DNA of 64,000 nt from Scleroderma bovista (Eukaryota; Basidiomycota; Agaricomycetes; Boletales; Sclerodermataceae), in NCBI GenBank assembly GCA_037178675.1, contig JAYMGJ010000002.1:41766-105765 (forward strand), in the 5' to 3' direction. The notes under the pieces were generated by a model. That model had not been told where the DNA came from. It saw only the letters and a list, made by a program, of their open reading frames with translations, and did no database searches. A program made the position numbers and the translations under genes. Positions 45,490-57,330 of the stretch are shown in pieces (the first letter of the stretch is position 1; each line of letters begins with the position of its first letter).

Positions 45490-46145
45490 TGGTCGTATCA
45501 ACGCCGCCTACTCTTCGTCGTCGTAGCGCCGTGGTACTGGCCATGCGCGTCACTTCGTCGCTGTCGCTGCCATGGCTCTGGCCACGCGCGATCGTCATTG
45601 TCATGCCTCATCACCGTTGTGCCTCCGTGGCTAGTGGTCGTGGTCTGTCCCTGTGGCGGCACCGGCCGCCCAGGAACGTCATCGTCGTCGCCGGTCGTGA
45701 TCGTGGTCATGGTCGCGACGTCGCAGCGCAGCGTGCGTGAGGCTGGCATTGGGGTCGTTGCCGTCATTGCCAGTCGTGGTGGTGGTAGTTGTTGCTGCTG
45801 TGTGCGGTGAGGCTGTTGCCGTCGTTTGGTGTGACGGTGGAAAGGGTGGTGGCCGGCTTTGTGTTAGTGGTGGGGTCGTCGCCGCCGTTGTCACATTGTA
45901 GTGGTTGTGGTTGTGGTCAGCGTTATGTTGGTCATAGTGTTGTTGTTGTCGTGTTGTGGTGGCCAGAGTTGGTCGTCGTCAAGTACTGTCGTTAGTTGGT
46001 GTGGTCTTGGCGTTGATCATATCAACCGTAAGTGGTTAGAATGGGTGGCTTGGCTGCGTGGTGTATGCGGGGCGGGTGTCCATGCAATGGGCTGGTAATA
46101 ATAGTAAGTAAACAAAAAAAACATACGAGTAGCGGGGGAAATCAC
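45490..46145. repeat. GT-rich low-complexity DNA
   Basis: Runs of GTCGTC, GTGGTG and TTGTTG dominate. Open frames on both strands are composition artefacts. It resembles 61230-61860 in style, including a shared CATGCAATG segment near the end. Confidence 0.55.
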
Positions 46146-46639
46146 GCTGTACGGGCGTAGGTGTGGGTGTGCACGCGGAGGACTTTAATAATAGTTAGTA
46201 TATTACGAAACAAAAAAAAGAAAGAAAGAAACGTCCCTGCAAGTGCGATTGCACTGTGGTGGTGTGGTCGATGTTGCTGCTGGTGGTCGATGCTGGTCAG
46301 GGCAGTGGAGGTCAGCATTGTCGGTGACGCTGGTGTGGGAGTGGCGGCGTCGTGCGCGAACATTTGACAGTGCGTGTGATTAGTGGTGGTGATGGAGTGG
46401 GGGTGGGGGTGGGGTAAGTGATAGCACTTGGTGACGTACTGTAACTGGGACCCTGTGTGTCTCGCCGAAGTGTATTCGTTTGTGCACTAATCGACCGGTC
46501 ATATCTCCTCGGATCATTGTAACTGAGGTGTCAGATGTCCTCTTACTTACATGGTCCGAAAACATGTTGCATGCCGCACAGCGGCAATCAGCCGTTCGAC
46601 CAAACGAATTGTCGGAGCGCGAGACTCTGTCCAGCTTTC
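46146..46639. other. no gene recognised
   Basis: Contains an A-rich tract (46210-46230) and more GT-rich DNA up to about 46420. Confidence 0.35.
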
Positions 46640-47285
46640 CATAGAGGAGAAACCGCTAATGTTTACGATGGGTTCATTACTTGAGCGCTGTGTCGTCGCA
46701 AGCTGACGCGTCACAGGCAGTGCCGCAGGATTCGTCAACAGCAGCCTGTACACTGGCGAGGTCGACTACCAAAACATTCCCGCCACCCCAAGAAATTACT
46801 GGCTGCTCACGATGATAATATGTACGCACCTATTTCATGATTTGTAGTCATCGCGATGTTATTTCTTCTGACATCTACATATGACGATTCAAAGCAAAAA
46901 CATCACCATCCCGACGGGATCCTCTGTGTACGCTGCCATCGATGCGGAACAACACTAGTCGCCAAAACAACGTTGCAACGGCATGTAACACAGCAGTAAA
47001 CGTCGACATATCCTTTGGGAGCTCCAGCTGGCCCGTTTTCCCTGCGGAATTCCAGCTCACCCATCTCTCGTCGTAGCGTTCTTTGTGCTTTCTACGTCTT
47101 CAAACAGGAACGAACCGAGCTGGGTCGTCGGAGACACTTTCTTGGTGCGTCTCATGTCTGTGATACTGCGTTGTTCCATTGCGCTGATACGATATTGGTT
47201 GCAGAACAACCTGTACTTGGTGTTCACGTATAGCCCGCCTGCAGTCAGGTTTGCTCCCCGAGGCGGTCCTTGTGATGAACGATGT
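46640..47285 (+). pseudogene. A1-family aspartic protease, C-terminal relic
   Basis: Pieces on the + strand: MFTMGSL, VNSSLYTGEVDYQNIPATPRNYWLL, KNITIPTGSSVYAAID (then a frameshift where relatives read DTGTT), VNVDISFGSSSWPVFPAEFQLT, NRNEPSWVVGDTFL and YSPPAVRFA. This is the C-terminal lobe of a pepsin-like protease, complementary to the N-terminal relics at 19.6 and 43.2 kb, and better conserved than they are. Frameshifts and a stop make it non-functional as it stands. Confidence 0.75.
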
Positions 47286-47859
47286 TCACGGGGATCCTCC
47301 CTCTGCCACAATTGGTTTCGTGCTCAGTGTCTGAGGGGACGCGTTTGATTGCATTCAGTTTGGTGCCAACCCTTGTCCGTTGATGTGTTACACCACTGAA
47401 ACCACAAGCGTGTGATATGTATTATTGTTTTGAGTGAAAATTTGTCTTGATGGTACGAGTTGAGAATAGATTATAATAGACGATATCTGTGTTCGAACAA
47501 CCAACGGATGCGCATGATTACTGCATGTCTATAATATTGGCAGTCCCTCGATATAAGCTTCTCCAGCTATTTCAGAACAGGATAATTTTTTGTTCCAATA
47601 GCCATCAGCTCTAAAACGATACCCCAAGTATCAGGTTATATACTCTTAGTAGAACAATCCCATAAGATTCTGACATCTCGACATTACCTTACAAATGACT
47701 GAGTAACTCATCTCACCGTGATAATCATGTGTGGCATATATCACACTCCAGTGGCAAATTACTTTTGGTTGTGGTTTTCCCGAGGGAAGGTTGTGCAGGC
47801 TATATTGGTTTCGTGAACTGTTATGATCCCGACGAAAAGCATACAATGAATTGCGACTA
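47286..47859. other. no gene recognised
   Basis: AT-rich stretch between the protease relic and the transposon ORF; only short frames. Confidence 0.35.
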
Positions 47860-48445
47860 CTAATAATAGCTATCGTCCTCGTCCCCTTCCGAATCGTCGG
47901 AGGCATTTCCTGGGTCCAAATTCTCGTTCTCGTCATCACTGCACCCAGCCTCCGAGTCAGAGCGCTCCCTGTCCTCATCCACGGTGTCGGGCACCTCACT
48001 TTCTCTGCAAGCTTCAACATCAACTTCATTGTCCTCAGCAGTGCTTAGTGCTGGTACTTGACCCAAGTTGACTGCATCATGGCCCACACCTATACCTGCA
48101 AAACGAGCAAACATGACATGGTCCGCAAAACTTTGAGGACCATCAATTCCTTTACTGTATAACAGTAAATACGAGTAGCTTACATATTCACATAGAACGC
48201 TCTCCAATCGTCAACTTCTCCTGGGTGCCTGGAAAGTGATGGCCCACGAGGCATTAAGAGATCAGTACGGCCATCAGCAAATGCAGGTATGATGTGACAA
48301 CCCCAGATAACCAGTGAGGGGTCCAAGAAACCAAATGCATCATTACTGTCTGGGATGAAGCCGATCTTTGGAAGACGGGCCCATTTGAAGCCCCATCGAT
48401 GGTCTGGATCCACTCCAAACCACCGTACCCAGAGGACTTCCATAC

Positions 48446-48905
48446 TGTCGACAAGAACGTATGATTCTATCTTATCTAATCTAATCTTGGAGATTCCAGA
48501 GATCACAGTTACATGTGATTCGGAGTAGTGTCAACCGGAATACCGGTAGATCACATGACCGGCTGTACAAGCATAGCCGGAACTGTCACTAGCAAGGCAC
48601 GTGTTTAACACATGCTGATGCATGTTACAGGCACGTTTCCAGATAACTACTGTTATGGAAAGTGCACATACTACATATGGGAATATGGTGAAATAGGCGA
48701 GAATAATACTTATCTATGCACAGACCATGTACCACAGGTATATATACCCTGTAGGATTCCCTGTAGTTAGTGAGTTCAATACAGTCCAACTGTTCTCTCA
48801 TTACTCGCTACTCTCAACAAACACTCAACTTCAAGAACCAGCTACTAGCTATCCAAAGGTACACTTGCGTCACCCCGTTGCTGTTGCCCCAGTTTTGTTG
48901 TTACA
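48446..48905 (+). repeat. Copia-2 5' LTR (460 bp)
   Basis: Differs by eye at nine positions from 56871-57330. A TATATATA element at about 48740 may be the promoter box. Confidence 0.9.
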
Positions 48906-48975
48906 GGTTATGAGCCCTGTTTAAGGCCATACCAGGAAGCATACAGCAGTTCTGTCTTCGTCACTGTCTCCTGCT

Positions 48976-51810
48976 ATGAACCTTGAACAGCTCGTAGCTG
49001 AAGTTCTTCATGAGTTACCATTTGTTTTTGCCGTGATATCTCTTATGATATATTCTTCGTTTGTGTTTTGGTTCGAACGCTGGAGATACAACTACATTGC
49101 TGCACTCTTTGTGTGCTATGCAGTTCATCTCATTGTTACTTCTCAGCCACGTCCTGCTCCTCCCCCTTTTGTCCTCGTTCCGTATGTGGGACATCCCCCA
49201 AACGTTGAACATCCCCTTGGTAATGACGATGAGATCGTTACCATTGATACTACTGCGCCCCCTAGTATCCATCAAATGGTGGATTTCTATTGGAGGGAAG
49301 CTGAGCAGCATTACCGCATGTATCAACCAAGGGAGGACCACGAACCTGATCGGTTCAGTGGAAATATGGGACACATTAGAAGGCCTTTGCCTTTTAGTTG
49401 GGAGGAACAGCTCTCCCTTATTAGTCATGACTGTTTTTACGGTTACATTGACAGTCACATTGAGGTTCCTGATCCACGGTGGGCTTTGCCCTACCAGTTT
49501 CGCGTTCTGTTCAGACATTGGCAATCTGTTATCATTGAATCCCTTCCGTATGACGAAGAGATTCTCATTGATAACGTTTCAGATGCCGATTACCTTCGAA
49601 CAGACATCCGACTCCGCCTCGAGGAGTTTGCCCGAGAACAGGCCCAGGCCGATCTCCAGGCAGAACTCATCTCGAGACAGCTCGCCTGTTTACATTCCGG
49701 CACCTCTAGCCAGGAGCGAGAGCGAACTTCGGATTCAGGAGCGAGGCAGGACGGAACAGGGAAGAAGGATTGTTAGGATTGGTAATCACCGAGTGGTACA
49801 ACCGCGGCGAGGCTCCACTCCACCCCCTTCTTACACCGCTGATCGCCGCAGAGCTTGCAACAAGCGGTGGCGACAACGCGCCAATGTGATCGCTGAGGGA
49901 GAAGTCACTGCTGACATTCAACCTGATCTGGAGGAGAATGGTCCGCCCTCTACTGGAGGAGTCTGGACACAGTACGTTCAAGGGGTATCAGAGGAATACT
50001 ATATCGAGCTATGGCGAGGTATGGGCTGCGCTACTCACCTGGAAGCTCACCCTTCCGAGGAACACGGTGGCACGGTAATGCAGGGAGTCGTTCCCACATA
50101 TAGGAGACGTCTTGACGACACTCCTTTCCCTCTGATAGCTAATCCCCACACCGAACCAGAGAACGGTCAGGTCAGAGGACGTATTGGCAAGGAAAACACC
50201 ATTGTATACCCAGAGAACCTGGAAGTCCATTGGGCTTTCCATGGGTCCTACTATCTCCCCTCTGCTAAGCTTCATGCTTACTCGACGCCACACGCCCGAG
50301 CTAACTTCATGGGAGTAGACTATCCGTCGCTCCATTATGAAGATCCTGCTCTTGTGACTAGAGTTTAAAAGTCCAGTCCAGTCCGGTTTTTTTGCCTTTT
50401 TTGGAAGAGGACCAGACTGGACCACTTTTGGAAGCCTGTGAATGGTTCATGGACCGCTTAAAGACTGGTCCAAAGTGGTTGCAACCGGTTTTCAAAAAGA
50501 CCGGTCCAAAACTGCTAAAAAACCAGTCCAAACCACTAAAAAACTGGTTTTTTTGCATTTTATTGATGTTTTTCACATCAAAGGTGTGTCAGATAGCATC
50601 TAAATACTATTTATAGACTGTAGTAATTATATACAAGTCATTATATATTTATTTGTGCCATATTTCATCCAAAAAGATCAGTTTTACACCCCTTAAGACC
50701 CACTGCAGGCCAAAATTAGCCTGTAATATAGGGGTTTTTATACCATATATGTATTGCTTACATAATGCGGTTGCAACCGGTTGCAACCAGTCTTTTTCAT
50801 CATTCTCAAAAGTAGGCAACTGGCAACTGCAGTCCGGTTGCGACCAGTCCAGTCCAGTCCAGTTTCTGGTCTTTTTGCGGTCCTATGGACTGGACTTTTA
50901 AACTCTACTCGCGACCGTCCCAGCCTTCTGGATCGACGCTGCCCCAGAGATCTACCAGCCACAGCCAGTCGTTGGCGGCATCCTCTCTACTCTGAGCAGC
51001 GATTTTCCGGAGCTATCCCGACTCTTTGGGACTGGCATGACTGGCTCGAAGTCAACTTCCGGTACACCTGGAAGCAGAGGATGTGACGAGCTCAGTACTC
51101 GATTCCCGCGTGCATGGAGCGGCCCAGTGTCCTCTTTGAGGAAACCAGGGACCTCTGGGTGGCTCACACCACTCTCATCCATCTTGGTATGGCGGACTAT
51201 GACCATGGTCGATTTTCGTTCCATGGACTCCAGCCCCACTGGCCAGCTATCCAGGATAGATGCGACGATCTCGCACTCCTGCACGAGCGGCACGAGGCTG
51301 GATGAGAAGGTGATGAAGCTATCGATGTTGATGCCAAACAGTCAGATTCTGGGATTCCTGGAGGAGCCCTTGATTAGGTGCTTCCCGAGTCCATACTGGC
51401 ACCCTATTCCTTATTCTGGAAAGGGAAGACCACTCCGGAGTTATGACTTGGGACTTCTAAAGTCCATCTCAGCTTACATCATGTACGATAAGGCTCCAGT
51501 TGTTCTTTTTCACCCTTACGAACTTTTTTCACGGTCTATGCTTACTCATGAATATTGGACTATGGGCAGCGTACTCGTCCCCAATTTCCAATATTGTCCT
51601 GATTACGATTTGGATGTTTTCTTTGACATTTTACCTAGGAATTGGTCTTTCGATATGATACCTATGGACTCCTCGGACTCCTCGTCTTCAACAGATGAGG
51701 ATACACAGTCCGATACTTCTTCGTCTTCTGAAGAAGAACTTATCTTTCTTCCACCTGCTTCTGTTACTGATGTACCGGAACTGATTTTACTAAATCTTTT
51801 TGATTTTTGA
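48976..51810 (+). pseudogene. extra ORF upstream of gag in Copia-2, function unknown
   Basis: Between primer-binding site and gag lies about 2.3 kb of protein-like coding sequence (MITE excluded). It starts MNLEQLVAEVLHELP with two hydrophobic segments (FAVISLMIYSSFVFWF and YIAALFVCYAVHLIV), passes to a Pro/Arg-rich part (PVYIPAPLARSES) and a long globular part (ELWRGMGCATHLE, NLEVHWAFHGSYYLP, LWDWHDWLEVNFRYTW, DLWVAHTTLIHLGM), and ends with a Ser/Asp/Glu-rich tail before the stop at 51810. Lesions: frameshift at about 49,650-49,700, the 545-bp element at 50361, TGA at 51084, frameshift at about 51,300. I do not recognise the family. It is on the sense strand and ends 17 nt before the gag ATG. 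Confidence 0.65.
50361..50905. mobile_element. 545-bp MITE-like element with TA duplication
   Basis: Perfect 20-bp inverted ends (GAGTTTAAAAGTCC...) flanked by TA at 50359-50360 and 50906-50907. The inside is full of CCAGTCC/GGACTGG and GGTTGCAACC motifs in both directions, so it could fold on itself. No coding capacity. TA duplication fits Tc1/mariner-type mobilisation. Confidence 0.82.
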
Positions 51811-51826
51811 ATGAATCAGAATCATT

Positions 51827-54800
51827 ATGTCCGGAAACACTGGTGACATGAAGAAAACCACACCCGTTCTCACTGGCGCCTCCAACTATTTGGAGTGGAA
51901 GTCCGCCATGAAGTCGCTTTTGCAAGTCCTGGGAGTATGGCGATACACTCACGCTCAAGTCGCTCCTGTAGTTGCTGCCCCTGGCGGTCCAACCGTCGAG
52001 CAACAAGCAACTTACAAAACCAATCGGGACAAGGCCCTTGGTACGATCACGTACTATACATCCACACTCATCAGACAGAACTTGATGAATGTAAACGATC
52101 CTCACACTGCGTGGGATCAGTTAAACACCACTTATGGGACTCCTGGCGCTGCCGGTGTCTTTGTGGAGTTTAAACGTCTTACCCGGATGACTATACAAGG
52201 GAACCAGGATCCCGCTCCTGCCATCAATCAGATGCAGTCCATGATTGGATATTTGGCCTCTAATGGCCTAACTCTCCCTAACTCTGCTCAAGCAATGTTA
52301 CTTCTTGGCGCCTTACCTAATGAATGGCAAGGCTTTGCCTCAACACTTCTGGCCACACTACATGTCAATCCAATGGCGGCCCAAATAACCGCCGGTGTTC
52401 AACAGTTAATGTTTGACTCAGTTCTTCCGAAGATAATGGAAGAATGGTCCAGAAAGTCTGGCAAGTCTATAATGCCAAGTCTCAAGGAACGGAAGGAGCA
52501 AAATGCACAGGCAGGACCTTCCCGCCCTAGATGCAAGAAGTGTTCTGGACGTCACAGTACCGCGGATCACTGCGATGACTATAAACAGACGTTCACTCCT
52601 AATGCCGCCGCTGGCCCTTCCACATTCCCGCCGAAGAATCAGGGTGGTGGAAAAGGAAAAGGAGGAGGAAAGAAAGGAAAAGGAAAACAGCCTTACAAGG
52701 GTAAAGGCAAACAACGTCAAAACGTTGCAGAACAAACCGCTCAGATCGTCGAACTCCAAGGAGATTCTGATGACAAGTCCGATGCAGGGTGCGCCTCTAC
52801 TGTCGCTGAGGCAGGCTGGTCCATGCTCACTCCTTCCCAACTCGCTTCAGAGTCAACATTACGTTCTGTGCGTAATGACCTGGCGAAACGAAAAAGGGAA
52901 GATGAGGAATATGCACGTAGACTAGCTACTGCACCACCAGATCCCGATGACGGGACTATACTGTATCGTGACGATGGTTTTGTTTGCGATCAATATAACG
53001 ATGAAAGCTTTGACTGTTATACCTTGTGCACCTCTAAGGAGAGTGACACCAAGTGTCCTTGCTTATCATCTACCCATTCAGGACAAAAAGCTGAACAATT
53101 CTGCCCCAAGCACAAATTCTTAACAGGTCTTTGGCTAATGGACTCTGGTGCAACTGACCATTCAACGCCATACCTATCGGACTTCTTGACCTACAAGAAG
53201 TTAAAAAGGCCCATCAATGTGGGTACTGCTGGTGCTGAAATAATTCAGTTTTTAGGCATAGGTACAGTTGCCTTCAAAGCAAAGATTGGCAATGTACAAA
53301 AAGAAATCTATCTTCGACATGTCTACTACTCTCCATCTGGAGAGAAACGTATATGCTCACTTCAGTGGCTGACCACGAAGTTAAAAATGAAACTATACGC
53401 TGACGCGAAGATAACTCGTGTCTTCAATTCACGAAATGAAGTCTTCTTGGAAGGGACTAGGTTAATTCCAAGAAACAATCTCCATTGGTTCCATGGGAAA
53501 CCGATACATCAGACTGGAGCTCTTGGACTTCTCGTGGATTTGGACATAAAATCCCTCTCAACGGTGCAATGTGTCACCGTAACAAATAAATTCAACAGTT
53601 ATGATCTATGGCATAGTCATCTAGGCCATCCTAACCCTCAAACCATGCGGCATGCTACTCATGCTACCGATGGTATTGACAAATTGGATATACCCTCACA
53701 GATACCACTCTGTCCTGACTGTCAGATTGGTAAAATGCCTGCAAGGTCTTTTCCATCTTCCGATAAACAAGCAGACAAGATACTTGGAATGGTGCACTGC
53801 GACCTGGTCGAGTTCCCCGTTTTGTCTTACAATCGACACAAGTACTGTCTCACGATCATTGATGATTACTCTGGTTATGGCACAGTTTGCCTCCTGCGGT
53901 TAAAGTCAGATACCGCCACCACATTCTCTACCTGGGTAACCTGGGCTGAGAAACAAACTGGTCATTCTTTACTACGAGTACGATCCGATCGAGGAGGAGA
54001 ATTCATGGCAACCGTGTTTAAAACCTTCCTCACCTCTAAAGGGGTAGAACAACAACTCTCTGTCTCGGATCATCCACAACAAAATGGTCACGCAGAAAGG
54101 TTCAACCGGACCTTACTTGAGAAAGAAGAAACAATGCGTCATGCTGCATGTCTACCAAAGAACCTCTGGAACTTTGCTCTTGATACTGCAGTCCATGTTT
54201 ATAACAGGACACCAATGTGTCGCATTAATTGGAAAACACCTGTCGAACTCTTGTTCAACAAGAAACCCGACATTTCATATCTCTGAGTCTTCGGATGTCT
54301 TGCTTATGTCCATATACCAAACGACAAGCGAAAAGATAAACTTACTCCGAAAGCCGAAGAAATGATCTTCCTTGGTTATGAACCAGGAACAAAAGGTTAC
54401 CGCTTCCTGCGGAACAACAGATCTATCTACATGGAAACAACCACCACGTTTGTTGAAAACTTATTCCCAAATTGTCCCAAAGAAAAGTTGAAAAAGAAAA
54501 TCAATATACCTGAACCAATTCATCCTTCTGAAGAAGAAGCAAGAGGTAATAACAATGAAGATAATCACCAACCTCCACCCGATGATCTGGAATTTCCACC
54601 TATTGATCCACCACAACCAGGTGACGGTCATATAAATGGTGATGATTCAGAAAGTGACACCACAAAGCCACAAAGTCCACCCCAACGCCCTCCCAAACCT
54701 ACAGTAGAGGAAGTCATTGACGATGACATGCAAGTTCCTCAGGGAGGACACGTTCATCCTGAAGCTGAATATGGATACATATTCAACAGGAGAAATCAGG

Positions 54801-56860
54801 CTTGGGAACGTCCCCAACAAGGACAACAACCCGGTCCTTCGGTTCCTAGGAGATCAGAGTCTCCAGATGTCTTCGACTTTGAAGACAGACTAGGTCGTGA
54901 CAGACCTATTCCATTTGTGCCAGACGTTAACGTCCCTGCACCGCATCATCATAATCCCCCTCGACTTCGTAATCCACCAGTGAGACCAGACAATGTCTAT
55001 GGTCAAAGAAATCCAGTGGATATAGAACGAGAGATTGCTAGGGAACGAGAATGGACAAGAACCGTATTAGGACGAGGACTACCGATAGCTCCTCAGCCAG
55101 AACCAATGGTCGAATCAAGACCAAATCCTCCTGCACCTGCAGAACCTCAAGAAGAGGCACCTCCCATCGCTGTTCCATTACCATCCATGGATGAGGACGA
55201 GAATGAAATGGAAGACGTCATAGTTCCAAATAGTGATATTGACACCATGGTTCAACTGGGTCAACACTATATTCTCAACTACATCATGAAACAAGCGGCT
55301 AAACTGCTTAAAGGCATTCCCTACCATTACAAGGATGTCAAAAACTATCCAATGGAGGAACAGAAGAAATGGGAACAGGCCTGCAAAGAGGAAATCAAAT
55401 CTATCGAAGATAGAAACGTATGGACTTTGGTGGATTGTCCGCCAGATCGAAAACCCGTCAAATGCCGTTGGGTATTCACAAAGAAATCGGATGGAAGATT
55501 TAAAGCCCGCTTGGTTGCGAAAGGCTTTTCACAAATCTATGGTGAAGACTACGATGAAACCTTCTCACCGGTCACACGCTTTGAGACAGTACGACTGCTC
55601 TTGGCTTATGCGTGTCGAAATGACTGGGAAATTGAAAGTCTTGATGTCAAGACTGCCTTCTTATATGGGTGACTCAATGAAGAAATTTACATGGAGCAAC
55701 CCGAAGGTTTCAGAGTACCCGGTTCAAGTAACAAGGTCTATCGTCTATTGCGTGCTCTCTATGGCCTGAAGCAAGCCGCACTAGCATGGAACAAAGAGCT
55801 ACATAAATTGCTCCTAAAGCTCAACTTCAAACGTTCCAAAGCCGATCCTGGAGTGTATATCTACCAAGATAAATCAGGCATCATGCTGTTCATTGTCTAC
55901 GTCGATGATGGACTTCTTATGTCAAACTCTGCCAAACTTCTCAAGAAGAAGAAAACCGCTTTTCTCAACATATGGGAAGCTCGTGACATGGGTCCAGTAA
56001 AAGAGTACTTAGGATTCCAAATCACTTGCAATCGCGTCAAACGCAGTATGGTTCTACACCAACATCCCTATGTTTTGAAAGTTCTGAAACACTTTCAAAT
56101 GGAGAACGTCAAACACATCCGTACACCTTTACCTGCTGGGTATCAACCATCTACAGCACCAAAGGACTACAACGCAAGTCCAACAACGAGACAATGGTAT
56201 CAATCCGTAATAGGATCACTCCTATTTGTCATGCTTGGCACGCGTCCAGACATTGCATTCGCCGTCATTAAAATGTCACAGTTCATGGCAAATCCTACCG
56301 AAGAACACCTCCAGAAGTCACTTCACATAGTGAAGTATTTGGGTTCAACACCAAACCTTGCACTTCATTTTTCAGGAGGAGCTTCGTCACTGGATTGCTA
56401 TTCAGATTCTGACTGGGCAGGCGATAGCGAAACAAGACGTTCAACCAGCGGTTATGCTATCTTTCTTGGCAATGACTTGGTTAGCTGGCGATCTCGCCGA
56501 CAACCAACAGTGGCTCTGTCTTCAACAGAAGCTGAATAGATGTCAATGTGCGACTGCGCACAACAGATTCTATGGATCAAATCCCTCTTCCAAGAGTGTC
56601 ATCTCTCACTCCAACACTTCATGATGTTTGGAGATAACAAGGGTGCTATTCACATTGCGCAAAATCCAGTAATGGAAGGACGGTCAAAGCACATCAATAT
56701 CAAGTATTACTTCCTCCGCGAATGCGTTGAGAAGAAAACTTTCATGCTTGACTATGTTCCTACTGATCAGCAGAAAGCTGACATGATGACAAAGAATCTG
56801 ACATGGCAGAAATTCCAAGACAATCGCTCGCGACTGAATCTTTTAGAGTTCAAGTCTTAG
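51827..56860 (+). pseudogene. gag-pol: Copia-2 gag-pol, three in-frame stops
   Basis: One frame from ATG 51827 to 56860. Gag of the UBN2 type (NYLEWKSAMKSLLQVLG, WDQLNTTYGT), a zinc-knuckle-like CKKCSGRHSTADHC, protease LWLMDSGATDHS, LWHSHLGHPNP, integrase with HCDLVEF, SDRGGEF and NGHAERFN (D, D, E), a Pro-rich linker, RT with [20 protein letters not shown] and YVDDGLLM (55898), RNase H with SDSDWAGD and ALSSTEAE. TGA at 54284-54286 (where relatives have LRVFG), TGA at 55670-55672 (after AFLYG) and TAG at 56537-56539 (after STEAE, normally Tyr) interrupt it. No frameshift was seen, so only point changes inactivate it. Confidence 0.9.
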
Positions 56861-56870
56861 CGAGGAGGAG

Positions 56871-57330
56871 TGTCGACAAGAACGTATGATTCTATCTTAT
56901 CTAATCTAATCTTGGAGATTCCAGAGATCATAGTTACATGTGATTCGGAGTAGTGTCAACCAGAATACCGGTAGATCACATGACCGGCTGTACAAGCATA
57001 GCCAGAACTGTCACTAGCAAGGCACGTGTTTAACACATGCTGATGCACGTTACAGGCACGTTTCCAGATAACTACTGTTATGGAAAGTGCACATACTACA
57101 TATGTGAATATGGTGAAATAGGCAAGAATAATACTTATCTACGCACAGACCATGTACCACAGGTATATATACCCTGTAGGATTCCCTGTAGTTAGTGAGT
57201 TCAATACAGTCCAACTGTTCTCTCATTACTCGCTACTCTCAACAAACACTCAACTTCAAGAACCAGCTACTAGCTATCCAAAGGTACACTTGCATCACCC
57301 CGTTGCTGTTGCCCCAGTTTTGTTGCTACA
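56871..57330 (+). repeat. Copia-2 3' LTR (460 bp)
   Basis: Starts directly after the polypurine tract and ends TTGCTACA, followed by CATAC. Confidence 0.9.

Larger units (their letters stand above)
48446..57330 (+). mobile_element. Ty1/Copia LTR retrotransposon (Copia-2), 8.9 kb, defective
   Basis: Two 460-bp LTRs (TGTCGACAAG...TACA), CATAC target duplication at 48441-48445 and 57331-57335, primer-binding region GGTTATGAGCCC from 48906, polypurine tract CGAGGAGGAG 56861-56870. Order gag, protease, integrase, RT, RNase H is that of Copia. Three stops in gag-pol, and lesions in an extra upstream ORF, make it non-autonomous. Confidence 0.92.

Noticed and set aside
45489..46363. Several open frames in GT-rich DNA on both strands
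   Set aside because: Low-complexity composition keeps all frames open; no protein-like sequence.
49061..50368. 435-codon frame as a separate protein
   Set aside because: Its first part is the out-of-frame shadow of the MNLEQ frame; only the part after about 49,690 continues the same ancestral ORF.
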